This document shows positions 41,739 to 50,383 of a DNA stretch of 64,000 nucleotides, in pieces. Below the pieces are notes generated by a model that was not told the origin of the DNA, searched no databases, and saw nothing but the letters and a program-made list of their open reading frames with translations. The translations under genes were made by a program, and so were the position numbers. The DNA is from Sciscionella marina DSM 45152 (GTDB taxonomy: Bacteria; Actinomycetota; Actinomycetes; Mycobacteriales; Pseudonocardiaceae): positions 186,181 through 250,180 of the forward strand of contig NZ_KB905403.1 of NCBI RefSeq assembly GCF_000379465.1, written 5' to 3'. Within the stretch, counting starts at the first letter, position 1. Each line of letters opens with the position of its first letter.

Positions 41739-42170
41739 ATGGCCGATACGCACACCGCCGACCCGCTGCAGCGCGCGCTCGCCGCCGTCGAGAGCGCCGA
41801 GCTGCGGGCCACGGCGAGTACCGAACGGGCATTGGCGCCGAGCGGGATGCGCGATATCAAGGTCGACAAGGACAACGTCCTGCAGGTCGCCAAGGTCGTT
41901 CAGCAGGTGCTGGACAGCGAGGGGCGCAAGATCCGGGACCTGCTCGGCGAGATCGGGATCCTGGCCCCGGGCGATGACCTGGTCAGCAAGGGGATGGCGG
42001 AAGCCTGGGACAAACGGCTGCGAACCGACCCGGACTCGCACGTGAACCGCATTCAGGGTTACCTGGACAGCCTGGCGCGACTGGTGGACAGGTTGACCGA
42101 GGCCGCGCGCGGCTACGGGTTCAACGAGGAGGAGATCGCGGGAGCCCTGAACAAAGTGGGCAGGCAGTGA
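41739..42170 (+). CDS. ESX-associated helical protein (WXG100/PE-like position)
   Basis: This 143-residue, predicted all-helical protein contains KVVQQVLDSEGRKIRDLLGEI and a paired helix HVNRIQGYLDSLARLVDRLTEAARGYGFNEEEIAGAL. Helical hairpins of this length upstream of an EspG gene suggest a PE-like or WXG100-like secretion partner, although no WxG is present. GGGGAAGG at 41723-41730 is the ribosome-binding site. TAGCCT at 41691-41696 may be the -10 of the operon. It overlaps the next gene (GTGA). Confidence 0.7.
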   Translation: MADTHTADPLQRALAAVESAELRATASTERALAPSGMRDIKVDKDNVLQVAKVVQQVLDSEGRKIRDLLGEIGILAPGDDLVSKGMAEAWDKRLRTDPDSHVNRIQGYLDSLARLVDRLTEAARGYGFNEEEIAGALNKVGRQ

Positions 42171-42982
42171 ACGCCGATATCCCGGACTATCGCTGGGCTG
42201 GCTGGTCCAACGCGGAACTCGCGCGCGAGATCCGGGCGATGCGCTCCGGAAAGGGCGTCGATTCGCTTTCCCTGGCCATCGGCAACCTGTTCGAGGCCGC
42301 GCAGGCGATGGCCGCCGTCGAGGACAGACTGCGCACCCAGCTCGGCAGGCTCGGGGTCGCCTGGGGATCGGGGCTCGCCGCGCACGAGGCCGGTGCCACG
42401 CTGAGCGGGGCCGCCGAAGACGCGAACCAGGGAACCGCCCGCACCGAGTCGATGCGCGCCGGGCTGGACCAGACCACCGAGTCCTTCGTGCACACCAGGA
42501 ACAGCATGCCGGATCCGGATGAGCTGGACGGCCCCGCCGAGAAGGGGATGCAGACGATCGTGACCGGGTCCGGGGACTGGACGCGGGCCGCGCAGACATC
42601 GCATGAAGCGCGGCAGCGCGCGGTCGACGGGCTGACCGGGTACACGGACGCGAGCCGGACCTCGGTCGCGCAGTCCGAGTCCGCGGACGATCGCGAGCCC
42701 CGGCATCAGGTGGACGGCTCGGGCTTCGACGCGGCGGCGGCCGTCGCGGGCATCGGCGGTGGCGCGGCCGGGGTCGCCGGGCTGCAGGGGTGCGGGGAGC
42801 AGGTCGTGTACGGGAACGACAGAGGGGTGACCCAGCCGCCGGCCGGACGCGAGGAAACCGACGAGGACCACGTGCGCAGATTCGCCGTCGAGGACACCGA
42901 CCTGTTCACCGAGGAACGCCCGGTCGCGCCTCCGGTGCTCGAGGGGCCGGGCGAGCAAGACCAGAAGGACGAGCGTGCCTGA
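42167..42982 (+). CDS. PPE-like ESX-associated protein
   Basis: The first ~150 of 271 residues are helical: YRWAGWSNAELAREIRAM, FEAAQAMAAVEDRLRTQLGRLGVAWGSGLAAHEAG in parts. The stretch LGVAWGSGLA places a W-x-S/G turn between two long helices, as in WXG100 and PPE substrates. The remainder is a disordered acidic tail with a Gly/Ala-rich stretch (AAAVAGIGGGAAGVAGLQG). Neighbouring EspG chaperones bind PPE proteins in mycobacteria, so this is the best candidate client. GTG 42167 is coupled to the previous stop, and the gene overlaps espG by eight bases. Confidence 0.7.
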   Translation: MNADIPDYRWAGWSNAELAREIRAMRSGKGVDSLSLAIGNLFEAAQAMAAVEDRLRTQLGRLGVAWGSGLAAHEAGATLSGAAEDANQGTARTESMRAGLDQTTESFVHTRNSMPDPDELDGPAEKGMQTIVTGSGDWTRAAQTSHEARQRAVDGLTGYTDASRTSVAQSESADDREPRHQVDGSGFDAAAAVAGIGGGAAGVAGLQGCGEQVVYGNDRGVTQPPAGREETDEDHVRRFAVEDTDLFTEERPVAPPVLEGPGEQDQKDERA

Positions 42983-43739
42983 CTCCGTCGTGCTCTCCCC
43001 GCTCGAGTTCGATGTGGCCTGGGAACTGGAGGGGCACCGCGAACCGCGCCCGGCGATCCGGGTGCCGAGCCCGGGCCGCTATGAATCCGAACGGGCCGAA
43101 CTCGTGCGGTCCGCGCTCGCCTCGCTCGGTGCGCGCGGGCTGGCCCGCCGTGGCCGGATCGACGGAGACCTCGCCGACCGGCTGGCCCTGCTCGCGAACT
43201 ATCGCCTCGCCGTGGACACCTGGGTGTACGCCGAGCGGTGGATCACCGCGCTCGCCGTGACGAATCGGCACACCGCCCAGCTGGCCGTGGTGGACTCCGA
43301 TGAGGTGTGGCTGATCCCGGCGCGGGAGAACGCGCTGGTCGAGGCCGCGGTATCGGTGGCGGGCAGCGCCCCGCAGGGTGCGGGCTCCTCGGTGAGCGTT
43401 CCCGAGGATCTGCTGGTGCGGGTGGACGCGGAGACCGGTGGTGATCCGGAGGCGATGATCACCAAACTGGAGCGGGACGGCGTGCGGTTGAACTCGGCAC
43501 AGACCATCGCGCAGATGGCCGGGGACATCTCGGTGCGTGGCCAGTTCGGTGCCGAGCGCCGGGCCGCGGACGGCGGGTTACGGCGCGCGAACCGGGTCGT
43601 CGGGTTCCACGACAACCCGTCTGGGCGTTTTGCCCAGATCACCGGTCGAGCCAAGGACGGCACCACCTGGTTGACCATGACCCCGGCCGACAACGAAAAA
43701 CTCCTCATGTGCGTTTGCGAATTGCTGGATGAGCTGTGA
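42975..43739 (+). CDS. espG: EspG-family ESX secretion chaperone
   Basis: This 254-residue protein belongs to the EspG family, cytosolic chaperones that hold PE/PPE-type substrates for type VII secretion. It has the typical N-terminal strand pattern (VVLSPLEFDVAWELEG), central RRGRIDGDLADRLALLANY and TWVYAERWITALAVTN, and the C-terminal RANRVVGFHDNPSGRFAQITGRAKDGTTWLTMTPADN (in parts). 'DT..GR' and 'P.D...L' style endings fit the family. GTG 42975 is in an eight-base overlap with the PPE-like gene, so chaperone and client are made together. Confidence 0.85.
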   Translation: MPDSVVLSPLEFDVAWELEGHREPRPAIRVPSPGRYESERAELVRSALASLGARGLARRGRIDGDLADRLALLANYRLAVDTWVYAERWITALAVTNRHTAQLAVVDSDEVWLIPARENALVEAAVSVAGSAPQGAGSSVSVPEDLLVRVDAETGGDPEAMITKLERDGVRLNSAQTIAQMAGDISVRGQFGAERRAADGGLRRANRVVGFHDNPSGRFAQITGRAKDGTTWLTMTPADNEKLLMCVCELLDEL

Positions 43740-43855
43740 GCAGGCGAATTCGGGCTTAGAGTATTAGCGAAACCGGGCGAACGTCGGGGAACCAGTGCCG
43801 CCCCGCCCACGTCCGAGGAGAAGACTTCGAAGCACCAGTAAGGGGGCCGAGCGCC

Positions 43856-44170
43856 ATGGTGGACAAGTACTTCGACAAGGCCGAGTTCGAGACGATGCGG
43901 CAGTCGATCGCCAAGTTGAAGACGGAATACGAGAAGGTCGGGGACGCCCCGGACGCTCGCATGCAGCGGCTCGACCACAAGGCGTTCGGCGAGGACGAGC
44001 ACTCCGGAACCACCGGCAAGGCGGTCACCGATCATCTCGGCGGGGTCAAGGAGAGCTACGGAACCGCGCGGAACCGGCTGCACGAGGTCGAACAGGCGCT
44101 CGACGGCATCTACCAGGCGCACCTGGAAGCCGAGAAGGTCAACAAGGACAACCTCACTCCAAAAGACTGA
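43856..44170 (+). CDS. WXG100-like small helical protein
   Basis: This 104-residue helical protein (YFDKAEFETMRQSIAKLKTEYEKVGD; TARNRLHEVEQALDGIYQAHLEAEKV) has the size and helix-turn-helix hairpin shape of WXG100/Esx proteins but lacks a clear WxG. The turn region is KAFGEDEHSGTTGKAV. A TAGAGT/TATTAG A/T-rich stretch at about 43758-43767 may be a promoter for this gene pair. It lies 15 bases before the transglycosylase fusion, suggesting it is that protein's secretion partner. Confidence 0.7.
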   Translation: MVDKYFDKAEFETMRQSIAKLKTEYEKVGDAPDARMQRLDHKAFGEDEHSGTTGKAVTDHLGGVKESYGTARNRLHEVEQALDGIYQAHLEAEKVNKDNLTPKD

Positions 44171-44185
44171 CGGGGAGCAGAACAG

Positions 44186-45295
44186 ATGCCTCAGATGGCG
44201 GATGCGGAGATCCCTGGTGCCGAGGACATCAAGGCCCAGGTGCAGAAATGGCGCGGGGTGAACACGGCCGAGTTCAAGGATGTGCAGGGCAGCCTGGAGA
44301 CGGCGGCCGAGCAGGCGGGGAACTCGCACAAGCAGCTGCAGGGCACGATCAGCAGCCTCGAATCGGCGTGGCAGGGCAAGGACGCGGACTCCTACAAGGG
44401 GTACATGCAGACCTTCTCGAACGCCTCGAAAGCGGCGCATGAGCTGCTCAACCAGGGCGTGGAGAGTGTCCGGTCCGCCGTCAAAGAGCTCGACGACGCC
44501 AAGGGCGAGATGGACGCCGCGATGAACCAGGTGGAGAGCTCCTACAAGCAGAAGCTCTCCACCGAGGAGACCGAGGCGGCCAAGCACCCCGACCAGAACG
44601 GCGGCAAGCCGACCGAGGCGAAGAAGGCCGAGCTCGGCAAGGCGGCCGCGGACGAGAACCGGGACAAGATCACCCAGGCCGAGCACAAGGCCCAGGGCGC
44701 GATGAAGAAGCTGTCCACCGAGCTCTCCAAGCAGACCTCCACCATGAAGGACACCTACAACAACGTGCCCAGCCCCGGCGGGAGCGGCGGTTCCTCGCTG
44801 AAGACCTCCTCGGTCAGCGGCGGCAGCGGGTACAGCGGGTTCTCCGGTGGCGGCGGCTCCGGCGGAGGAGGCGGCGGTGGCGGCGGTGGCGGCGATATGG
44901 GCTCCTCGGGTGGCCCGCCCGCCGGTGGCCCGCCACCGGGCAACGTGCAGCAGTGGATCGACAAGGCGATCGAGGAGCTGCGCAAGGCGGGCGTCAACGT
45001 GTCCGATGCGGACAAGAAGATCATCTGGCAGATCATCGAGAAGGAATCCGGCGGCAACCCGCACGCGATCAACAACTGGGACTCGAACGCGGCGAAGGGC
45101 ACCCCCTCGAAGGGGCTCATGCAGTGCATCGACCCCACGTTCCAGTCGAACAAGCTGCCCGGACACGGCGACATCTACAACCCGGTGGACAACATCTGCG
45201 CCGGGGTCAAGTACTCGATCAGCCGCTACGGTTCGCTGTCCAGTGTTCCCGGCGTCAAGGCGATGGCGCACGGTGGCGGTTACGTCGGCTACTGA
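44186..45295 (+). CDS. WXG100-domain protein fused to a lytic transglycosylase (SLT) domain
   Basis: This 369-residue protein has three parts. Residues 1-105 form a WXG100-type hairpin with the W62-Q63-G64 turn (SLESAWQGKDADSYKGY). Residues ~105-195 are further charged helices, followed by a Gly/Ser-rich linker to ~255. Residues ~260-369 are a transglycosylase domain (WIDKAIEELRKAGVNVSDADKKIIWQIIEKESGGNPHAINNWD in parts; SKGLMQCIDPTF), with probable catalytic Glu287 in KESGG. It would cleave peptidoglycan glycan strands after export by type VII secretion. There is no Sec signal. ATG 44186 with GGGGAG at 44171-44176 is chosen; ATG 44195 is the alternative. Confidence 0.85.
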   Translation: MPQMADAEIPGAEDIKAQVQKWRGVNTAEFKDVQGSLETAAEQAGNSHKQLQGTISSLESAWQGKDADSYKGYMQTFSNASKAAHELLNQGVESVRSAVKELDDAKGEMDAAMNQVESSYKQKLSTEETEAAKHPDQNGGKPTEAKKAELGKAAADENRDKITQAEHKAQGAMKKLSTELSKQTSTMKDTYNNVPSPGGSGGSSLKTSSVSGGSGYSGFSGGGGSGGGGGGGGGGGDMGSSGGPPAGGPPPGNVQQWIDKAIEELRKAGVNVSDADKKIIWQIIEKESGGNPHAINNWDSNAAKGTPSKGLMQCIDPTFQSNKLPGHGDIYNPVDNICAGVKYSISRYGSLSSVPGVKAMAHGGGYVGY

Positions 45296-45339
45296 TGTGA
45301 CAGGCTTGGGTTCTCCGCGAGTGTGAAGGAGCCAGGCCA

Positions 45340-46524
45340 TTGTTGCGAGTCGCCGAACGGGCCGCCGTCGCGCCGTTCCATGTCATGGAGGTGCTCTCCG
45401 CGGCCGGTGAGCGTCAGCGCGAGCGCGGTGACGTCGTCTCGCTCGCCGCGGGACAGCCATCGATCCCCGCGCCCGCGGTGGTGCGGGAGACGGCCGCGCG
45501 CGCGGTGACCGAGTACCGCCTCGGTTACACCGAACAGCTCGGCATCCCGGAGCTGCGTGCCGGGATCGCCGGGCACTACCGGCACGCCTACGGGCTGACC
45601 GTCGAAGCCGAGGACGTCGTGGTGACCACCGGTTCGTCCGGCGCGTTCACCATGGCCTTCCTCGCCGCCTTCGACGCGGGCGACCGGGTCGCCCTGCCCA
45701 ACCCCGGTTATCCCTGCTACCGCAACATTCTGGGCGCGCTCGGCTGCGAGGTCGTGGACCTGCCGTGCGGGGCGGAACAGGATTACGTGCCGACCCCCGA
45801 ACTGCTCGACCGGCAGCAGGACCTGGCCGGGCTCGTGGTGGCCGGTCCGGCCAACCCGACCGGGACGGTGCTCGGCGCGGAGCGGCTCGCCGAACTCGCC
45901 GAGTACTGCCGGGACCGCGGGATCCAGCTCATCTCCGACGAGATCTACCACGGGATCACCTATGGCGCGGACTCCGACTGTGCCTGGCGCACCTCCCGCG
46001 AGGCGATCGTGGTGAACTCCTTCTCCAAATACTGGGCGATGACCGGATGGCGCATCGGGTGGATGCTCGTGCCCGCGCGACTGCGCCGCGCCGTGGACAC
46101 CCTGGTCGGCAACTTCTCCATCTGCGCGCCCGTGCACTCCCAGCTGGCCGCCGTCGCCGCCTTCGAGCCCTCCGCGTATGCCGAGGCCGACGAGGCCGTG
46201 CGCGGATACGCGGGGAACCGGAAGATCCTGCTCGACGGCCTCGGCGAACTCGGGCTCGACCGGTTCGCGCCCGCCGAGGGGGCCTTCTATGTCTATGTCG
46301 ACATATCGTCATTGACCACGGATTCGGTCGACTGGTGCCGCAGGCTGCTGGCCGAGACCGGGGTCGCCGTGGTGCCCGGAGTGGACTTCGATCCGGAGCG
46401 CGGGAACGAATTCGTCCGTCTTTCGTTCGCAGGTACGAGCACGGAAATCACCGAAGGCCTCGGCCGTATCGGAGAGTGGCTGTCAGTGCACTCACCGGGA
46501 CAGCGCTCCGGGTTCTCCGGGTGA
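45340..46524 (+). CDS. PLP-dependent aminotransferase class I/II
   Basis: This 394-residue fold-type I aminotransferase has VVTTGSSGAFTMAF (phosphate loop), NPGYPCYRN, VAGPANPTGTVL (cofactor Asn), ISDEIYHGITYG (Asp and Tyr contacting PLP) and NSFSKYWAMTGWRIGW with the Schiff-base Lys. Substrate cannot be specified; the family includes aspartate-type and aromatic enzymes. The start is TTG 45340, with GAAGGAG at 45325-45331. The upstream neighbour is the ESX effector gene; there is no clear functional link. Confidence 0.9.
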   Translation: MLRVAERAAVAPFHVMEVLSAAGERQRERGDVVSLAAGQPSIPAPAVVRETAARAVTEYRLGYTEQLGIPELRAGIAGHYRHAYGLTVEAEDVVVTTGSSGAFTMAFLAAFDAGDRVALPNPGYPCYRNILGALGCEVVDLPCGAEQDYVPTPELLDRQQDLAGLVVAGPANPTGTVLGAERLAELAEYCRDRGIQLISDEIYHGITYGADSDCAWRTSREAIVVNSFSKYWAMTGWRIGWMLVPARLRRAVDTLVGNFSICAPVHSQLAAVAAFEPSAYAEADEAVRGYAGNRKILLDGLGELGLDRFAPAEGAFYVYVDISSLTTDSVDWCRRLLAETGVAVVPGVDFDPERGNEFVRLSFAGTSTEITEGLGRIGEWLSVHSPGQRSGFSG

Positions 46525-46615
46525 AGTTCAGGGTCATACCGGTGGTGGGCCCGATCCGGCTCGTGGAGACTGGACGGCAGCAATGGCTGCGAAGTTTCGG
46601 AGATTGAAGGTTGAC

Positions 46616-46783
46616 ATGGTGCTGAAGGTGCTCGGCGGGATCCTCGTCGTCTGGGTCGGGTTCATGGTGCTCGGCGCGGTCGTCAAAGGCCTGTTCTGGC
46701 TGGTCGTCGTCGGAGCGGTGCTGTTCGCGGGTACTGCTGCCTATGGCTACATCAAGAACAAGTCCCGCAAGCAGATCCATTAG
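46616..46783 (+). CDS. Small two-helix membrane protein
   Basis: This product of ~55 residues is nearly all hydrophobic: VLKVLGGILVVWVGFMVLGAVV, then LFWLVVVGAVLFAGTAAYGYI, ending in a basic KNKSRKQIH. It resembles short conserved actinobacterial membrane proteins of unknown role. ATG 46616 with GAAGG at 46606-46610 is preferred; ATG 46583 would add 11 residues. Nothing else is visible in the surrounding noncoding bases. Confidence 0.72.
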   Translation: MVLKVLGGILVVWVGFMVLGAVVKGLFWLVVVGAVLFAGTAAYGYIKNKSRKQIH

Positions 46784-46914
46784 GGACCTTGCCTGGGGCG
46801 TGATCAAGCGGTCGACGCTCCCCGCCGCCCCGAAAAGGTGACGAACCGCCGGGTAGCGACTACGGTCGGTCCCGCGGTCCGAGCACGCGGACCGGGAGCG
46901 TGAAGGGAGCAATC

Positions 46915-47121
46915 ATGGAATTCGGAGACCTCGCGAACAAGGCCAAGGAGTTCGCCGGAGAGCACGGCGACAAGGTCGAGCAGGGCCTGGACAAGGCAGG
47001 CGAATTCGCGAAAGAGAAGTTCGGTCACGAGGAGCAGATCGACAAGGGCATGGACAAAGCCCGTGACTTCCTCGGTGGCCAGGGCGAAAAGGGCGGAGAA
47101 AAGGGCGGCGAGCAGCGCTGA
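46915..47121 (+). CDS. Rv0909/MT0933-like small helical protein (putative antitoxin family)
   Basis: This 68-residue charged amphipathic protein (FGDLANKAKEFAGEHGDKVEQGLDKAGEFAKEKFG) has the repeated K-x-x-x-E/D-K-A pattern of the MT0933-like family, annotated as antitoxin after the Rv0909-Rv0910 pair. No toxin gene of that type is adjacent, so an antitoxin role is doubtful. Stress-related CsbD-like roles are an alternative. ATG 46915 has AAGGGAG at 46903-46909. A 7-bp hairpin (46875-46881 with 46888-46894) lies in its 5' leader. Confidence 0.75.
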   Translation: MEFGDLANKAKEFAGEHGDKVEQGLDKAGEFAKEKFGHEEQIDKGMDKARDFLGGQGEKGGEKGGEQR

Positions 47122-47147
47122 ACCCGGCCACGCTTCAGGCCGGGTTC
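47120..47147. terminator. Bidirectional terminator overlapping two convergent stop codons
   Basis: A perfect 10-bp stem (47120-47129 with 47138-47147) with an 8-base loop spans the 3' ends of the small helical protein gene (stop 47119-47121) and the permease gene (stop 47137-47135, in the loop). It can terminate both transcripts. Confidence 0.85.
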
Positions 47148-47953
47148 GCGGTGTTCTTGCGGACCCGGCTTGCGGCCACCGTCCCGCGCCGCTCCAGGTA
47201 GCGGGACAGGTAACCGAGCGGGATGGTGAGCACCAGGTAGCACAGCCCCGCGACGATCACCGAGGTCAGGGATTTGAACTCGGTGAGCCCGACCTGGCCC
47301 CACTTGGTGAGCTCGTACTCGTCGATGGTGAGCCCGAGTGCGTAGACGAGCGAGGAGTCCTTGGCGAGCAGGATGAGCTCGTTGGTCAGCGGGGGAAGCA
47401 CGATCCGGAACGCCTGGGGGATGATCACCGTGCGGTAGGCCTGCGGGCGGGTCATGCCGAGCGAATCGGCGGCCTCGACCTGGCCCTGCGGCACCCCGGT
47501 GATCCCCGCGCGGATGGTCTCGGAAGTGTAGGCGGCACCGACGAGGCCGAGCGCGAGCATGACCGCGAACCAGTTGTCGTAGCGGGCGTTGAACGCGATC
47601 GGCACCCCGTAGCCGAGCGCGATGAACACGAGCAGGGTCGGCACCCCGCGGAAGACCTCCACGTAGGCGGTCGCGAGCCAGCGATACGGGGCGACCTGGG
47701 ACATCCGCATCAGCGCGATGATCAGCCCGAGCGGGAAACCGAAGGCGAACCCGAGCACCGTGTAGAAGATCGTGTTGACCAGCGCGGTGGACAGCACCCC
47801 GGGGAACTGCCCGGCGATCGCGACCGGGTCGAAGAACGTGACGCCGATCTGGCGCCAGTCCGCGAGCAGTGCGAGCACGAGAATCGCCGCGAGCAGCACG
47901 AGGTATTGCACGGCGCGGATCGCGCGTGCCCGTGGCGTTTTGGGAGCGCTCAT
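47135..47953 (-). CDS. Polar amino-acid ABC transporter permease (second permease)
   Basis: This 272-residue His/Glu/Gln/Arg/opine-family permease contains GVLSTALVNTIFYTVLGFAFGFPLGLIIALMRMS (first helices, in parts), VEVFRGVPTLLVFI and the EAA loop QVEAADSLGMTRPQAYRTVIIPQAFRIVLPPL. About five or six helices are visible. ATG 47953 is two bases after the upstream lipoprotein stop. It is the last gene of a five-gene operon and probably pairs with the single ATPase or forms a heterodimer with the other permease. Confidence 0.9.
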   Translation of the reverse strand: MSAPKTPRARAIRAVQYLVLLAAILVLALLADWRQIGVTFFDPVAIAGQFPGVLSTALVNTIFYTVLGFAFGFPLGLIIALMRMSQVAPYRWLATAYVEVFRGVPTLLVFIALGYGVPIAFNARYDNWFAVMLALGLVGAAYTSETIRAGITGVPQGQVEAADSLGMTRPQAYRTVIIPQAFRIVLPPLTNELILLAKDSSLVYALGLTIDEYELTKWGQVGLTEFKSLTSVIVAGLCYLVLTIPLGYLSRYLERRGTVAASRVRKNTANPA

Positions 47954-47955
47954 TC

Positions 47956-48729
47956 TCAGGTGAACCATTTCTTGTAGAGGCGCGCGTAAGTGCCGTCGGC
48001 GTAGGCTTTCCGCAGCACCCGGTCGATTTCCGTGCGCATCACGGTATTGCCTTTGCGCACACCGAACCCGAGTTTTTCCCCGGTGTCGAACTGCGCGGTG
48101 GCGACCAGTCCGGGGTTCTGTTTGGCAAAGTCCAGCAGCGGCCCGTTGTCCTGCATCGCGCAGGCGACCTTCCCGGTCTTGACCCCGGTGAATTCCACCG
48201 TCATCTCATCGAACTGCACCACTTGCAGCGGATTACCGTGCGCGGCGTTCCATTTCCGGGTGTACTCCTCCCCCGTGGTGCCGACGAGAACGCCGATCTG
48301 CTTGCCGCGCAACGCATCCATGCTGTCGGCCGGTTCGGTCGCCCGGCACAGCAAGGCCTGTTTCGCGTCGAAGTACGGGATCGAGAAGTCCATGTTCTGC
48401 GCGCGCACCTTGGTGATCGTCATCCCGCCGGTGCCGATATCGCACTGGTTCGAGTTGTACGCGGTCCCGGACTGGATACCTTCGAAGGAGGTGTCGATGA
48501 TCTTCTGCGGCAGCCCGAGATCGCGGGCGACCAGATCGATCAGGTCCACGTCGAAACCGACGATCTCCCCGTGCCTGACCGACTGGAACGGCGCGAAGGA
48601 CAGGTGCGTGCACACGGTGAGCTGGCCGGGCGCCACGAGCGGGACTCCCTTGGGACCCTTGATATTCGCCGCCCGCGCGCAACCGGCGAGCAGCAGCACG
48701 GCGGCGAACAGCACGAGGAGGCGCTTCAT
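47956..48729 (-). CDS. Amino-acid ABC transporter substrate-binding lipoprotein (second)
   Basis: This 257-residue binding protein has signal [16 protein letters not shown] with lipobox LAGC. The mature SBP_bac_3 domain carries [34 protein letters not shown] (in parts), [31 protein letters not shown] and a C-terminal [15 protein letters not shown]. Polar or cationic amino acids are the usual ligands. It overlaps the ATPase gene by four bases. Confidence 0.91.
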   Translation of the reverse strand: MKRLLVLFAAVLLLAGCARAANIKGPKGVPLVAPGQLTVCTHLSFAPFQSVRHGEIVGFDVDLIDLVARDLGLPQKIIDTSFEGIQSGTAYNSNQCDIGTGGMTITKVRAQNMDFSIPYFDAKQALLCRATEPADSMDALRGKQIGVLVGTTGEEYTRKWNAAHGNPLQVVQFDEMTVEFTGVKTGKVACAMQDNGPLLDFAKQNPGLVATAQFDTGEKLGFGVRKGNTVMRTEIDRVLRKAYADGTYARLYKKWFT

Positions 48730-49505
48730 AGCACCTTCGCGAGGAAGGACTGGGTGCGCTCGTGCTGCGGATTGCTGATCACATCGCGGGGTTTGCCCTT
48801 CTCCACGACGACCCCGCCGTCCATGAACACCAGCGAATCGCCGACCTCGCGGGCGAATCCCATCTCGTGGGTGACCAGCACCATGGTCATCCCGTCCTCG
48901 GCGAGCCCGCGCATCACGGCCAGCACCTCGCCGACGAGTTCCGGGTCGAGCGCGGAGGTCGGTTCGTCGAAGAGCATCAGTTTCGGTTTCATGGCCAGGG
49001 CTCGCGCGATGGCCACTCGCTGCTGTTGCCCGCCGGAGAGCTGGTTCGGGTAGGCATCGGCCTTGTCCGCGAGCCCGACCCTGGTGAGCAGGTCCTCACC
49101 CTGCTGCTTGGCCTCCGCCTTCGGTATCCCTTTCACCTGGACCGGGGCCTCGATGACATTGCCGAGCGCGGTCATGTGCGGGAACAGGTTGAACCGCTGG
49201 AACACCATGCCGATCTCGCGGCGCTTCTCGGCGACCTCGTGCTCGCGCAGTTCGTGCAGTTTGTCCCCATGCTGGCGGTAACCGACGAGTTCCCCGTCCA
49301 CCCACAGCTTGCCCGCGTTGACCTTCTCCAGGTGGTTGATGCAGCGCAGGAACGTGGACTTGCCCGAGCCCGAAGGCCCGATCACGCACATCACCTCCCG
49401 TGGGGCCACCTCGAGGTCGATGCCCTTGAGGACTTCGAGGCGGCCGTAGTGCTTGCACACGCCCTCGGCGCGCACCATCGGTTCCTGCGTGGGCTGCTCA
49501 CTCAT
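48726..49505 (-). CDS. Amino-acid ABC transporter ATP-binding protein (GlnQ/GluA type)
   Basis: This 259-residue ATPase has [20 protein letters not shown] (Walker A), [20 protein letters not shown] (Q-loop, PAAT family), [17 protein letters not shown] (signature), [20 protein letters not shown] (Walker B) and [11 protein letters not shown] (switch His). It is the only ATPase in an operon encoding two permeases and two binding proteins, so it must serve both. ATG 49505 overlaps the permease gene by four bases. Confidence 0.95.
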   Translation of the reverse strand: MSEQPTQEPMVRAEGVCKHYGRLEVLKGIDLEVAPREVMCVIGPSGSGKSTFLRCINHLEKVNAGKLWVDGELVGYRQHGDKLHELREHEVAEKRREIGMVFQRFNLFPHMTALGNVIEAPVQVKGIPKAEAKQQGEDLLTRVGLADKADAYPNQLSGGQQQRVAIARALAMKPKLMLFDEPTSALDPELVGEVLAVMRGLAEDGMTMVLVTHEMGFAREVGDSLVFMDGGVVVEKGKPRDVISNPQHERTQSFLAKVL

Positions 49506-50383
49506 CGCGCTGCCTTCCTGAACGAGAACATCCGTTCGGCGAATCCCGGCTGCGTGGCGATTCCGCTCACGCCACGCGAGTACCGCTTCTCGATGCGGGA
49601 CTGGAAAATGCTCAGAATCGAGGTGAGCAGCAGATACCAGATGGCCGCCGCGATCAGCAGCGGAATCTGCTTGAGGTTGTCCGCGTAGATCTGTTGCGCC
49701 GCGGTCATCAGTTCGAAGTAGCCGATCACCACGACCAGCGATGTGGTCTTGAGCATGGCGATCGTCTCGTTCCCGGTCGGCGGCAGGATCACCCGCATCG
49801 CCTGGGGCAACACGATGCGCCGCAAGGTCTTCCCCTGCCGCATACCCAGTGCCGAGGCGGCTTCGCGCTGCCCCTCGTCCACCGAGGAGATCCCGCCGCG
49901 CACGATCTCGGCCATGTAGGCGGCCTCGTTGAGCCCGAGCCCGAGCAGCGCGGCGACGAACGGGGCGATCAGCGTATTGGTGTCCACGCTGAACGTTCCC
50001 CAGCCGATGCGCGGGTAGAGCAGGCTGAAGAAGTTCCAGAAGATCAGCTGGGTGATCAGCGGGGTGCCGCGGAAGAACCAGATGTACACCGCGGCCGCGC
50101 CGGAGACCAGCGGGCTGCGGGAAAGTCGCATGATCGCCAGGATGATCCCGCCGACCACCCCGATCACCATGGACAGCACCGTGAGCACGAGGGTGTTGCG
50201 CAGCCCGGTGAGAATCCGGAAATCGAAGAGATAGCGCCACACCGTCGGCCATTCGAAATTCCGGTTGGTGACGATGCTGTAGATGACGCCGATCGCGATG
50301 AGCGCGATGACGACCCCGCCGATCCAGCGGCCGGGCCTGCGCACCGGAACCGCCTTGATCGGATCCTGCTGCTCTGTCGTCAT
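49502..50383 (-). CDS. Polar amino-acid ABC transporter permease (first permease)
   Basis: This 293-residue permease has an extra N-terminal helix ([19 protein letters not shown]) before the core. The core includes [46 protein letters not shown] and the EAA loop [35 protein letters not shown] (in parts). This longer type resembles glutamate/cystine-type permeases. ATG 50383 overlaps the upstream binding-protein stop by four bases. It differs clearly from the second permease, so the pair is not a recent duplication. Confidence 0.91.
   Translation of the reverse strand: MTTEQQDPIKAVPVRRPGRWIGGVVIALIAIGVIYSIVTNRNFEWPTVWRYLFDFRILTGLRNTLVLTVLSMVIGVVGGIILAIMRLSRSPLVSGAAAVYIWFFRGTPLITQLIFWNFFSLLYPRIGWGTFSVDTNTLIAPFVAALLGLGLNEAAYMAEIVRGGISSVDEGQREAASALGMRQGKTLRRIVLPQAMRVILPPTGNETIAMLKTTSLVVVIGYFELMTAAQQIYADNLKQIPLLIAAAIWYLLLTSILSIFQSRIEKRYSRGVSGIATQPGFAERMFSFRKAAR

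Noticed and set aside
46915-47121. Toxin-antitoxin module
   Set aside because: The neighbours are a short membrane protein and a convergent ABC permease. No toxin-like gene is within reach, so only the family resemblance is reported.
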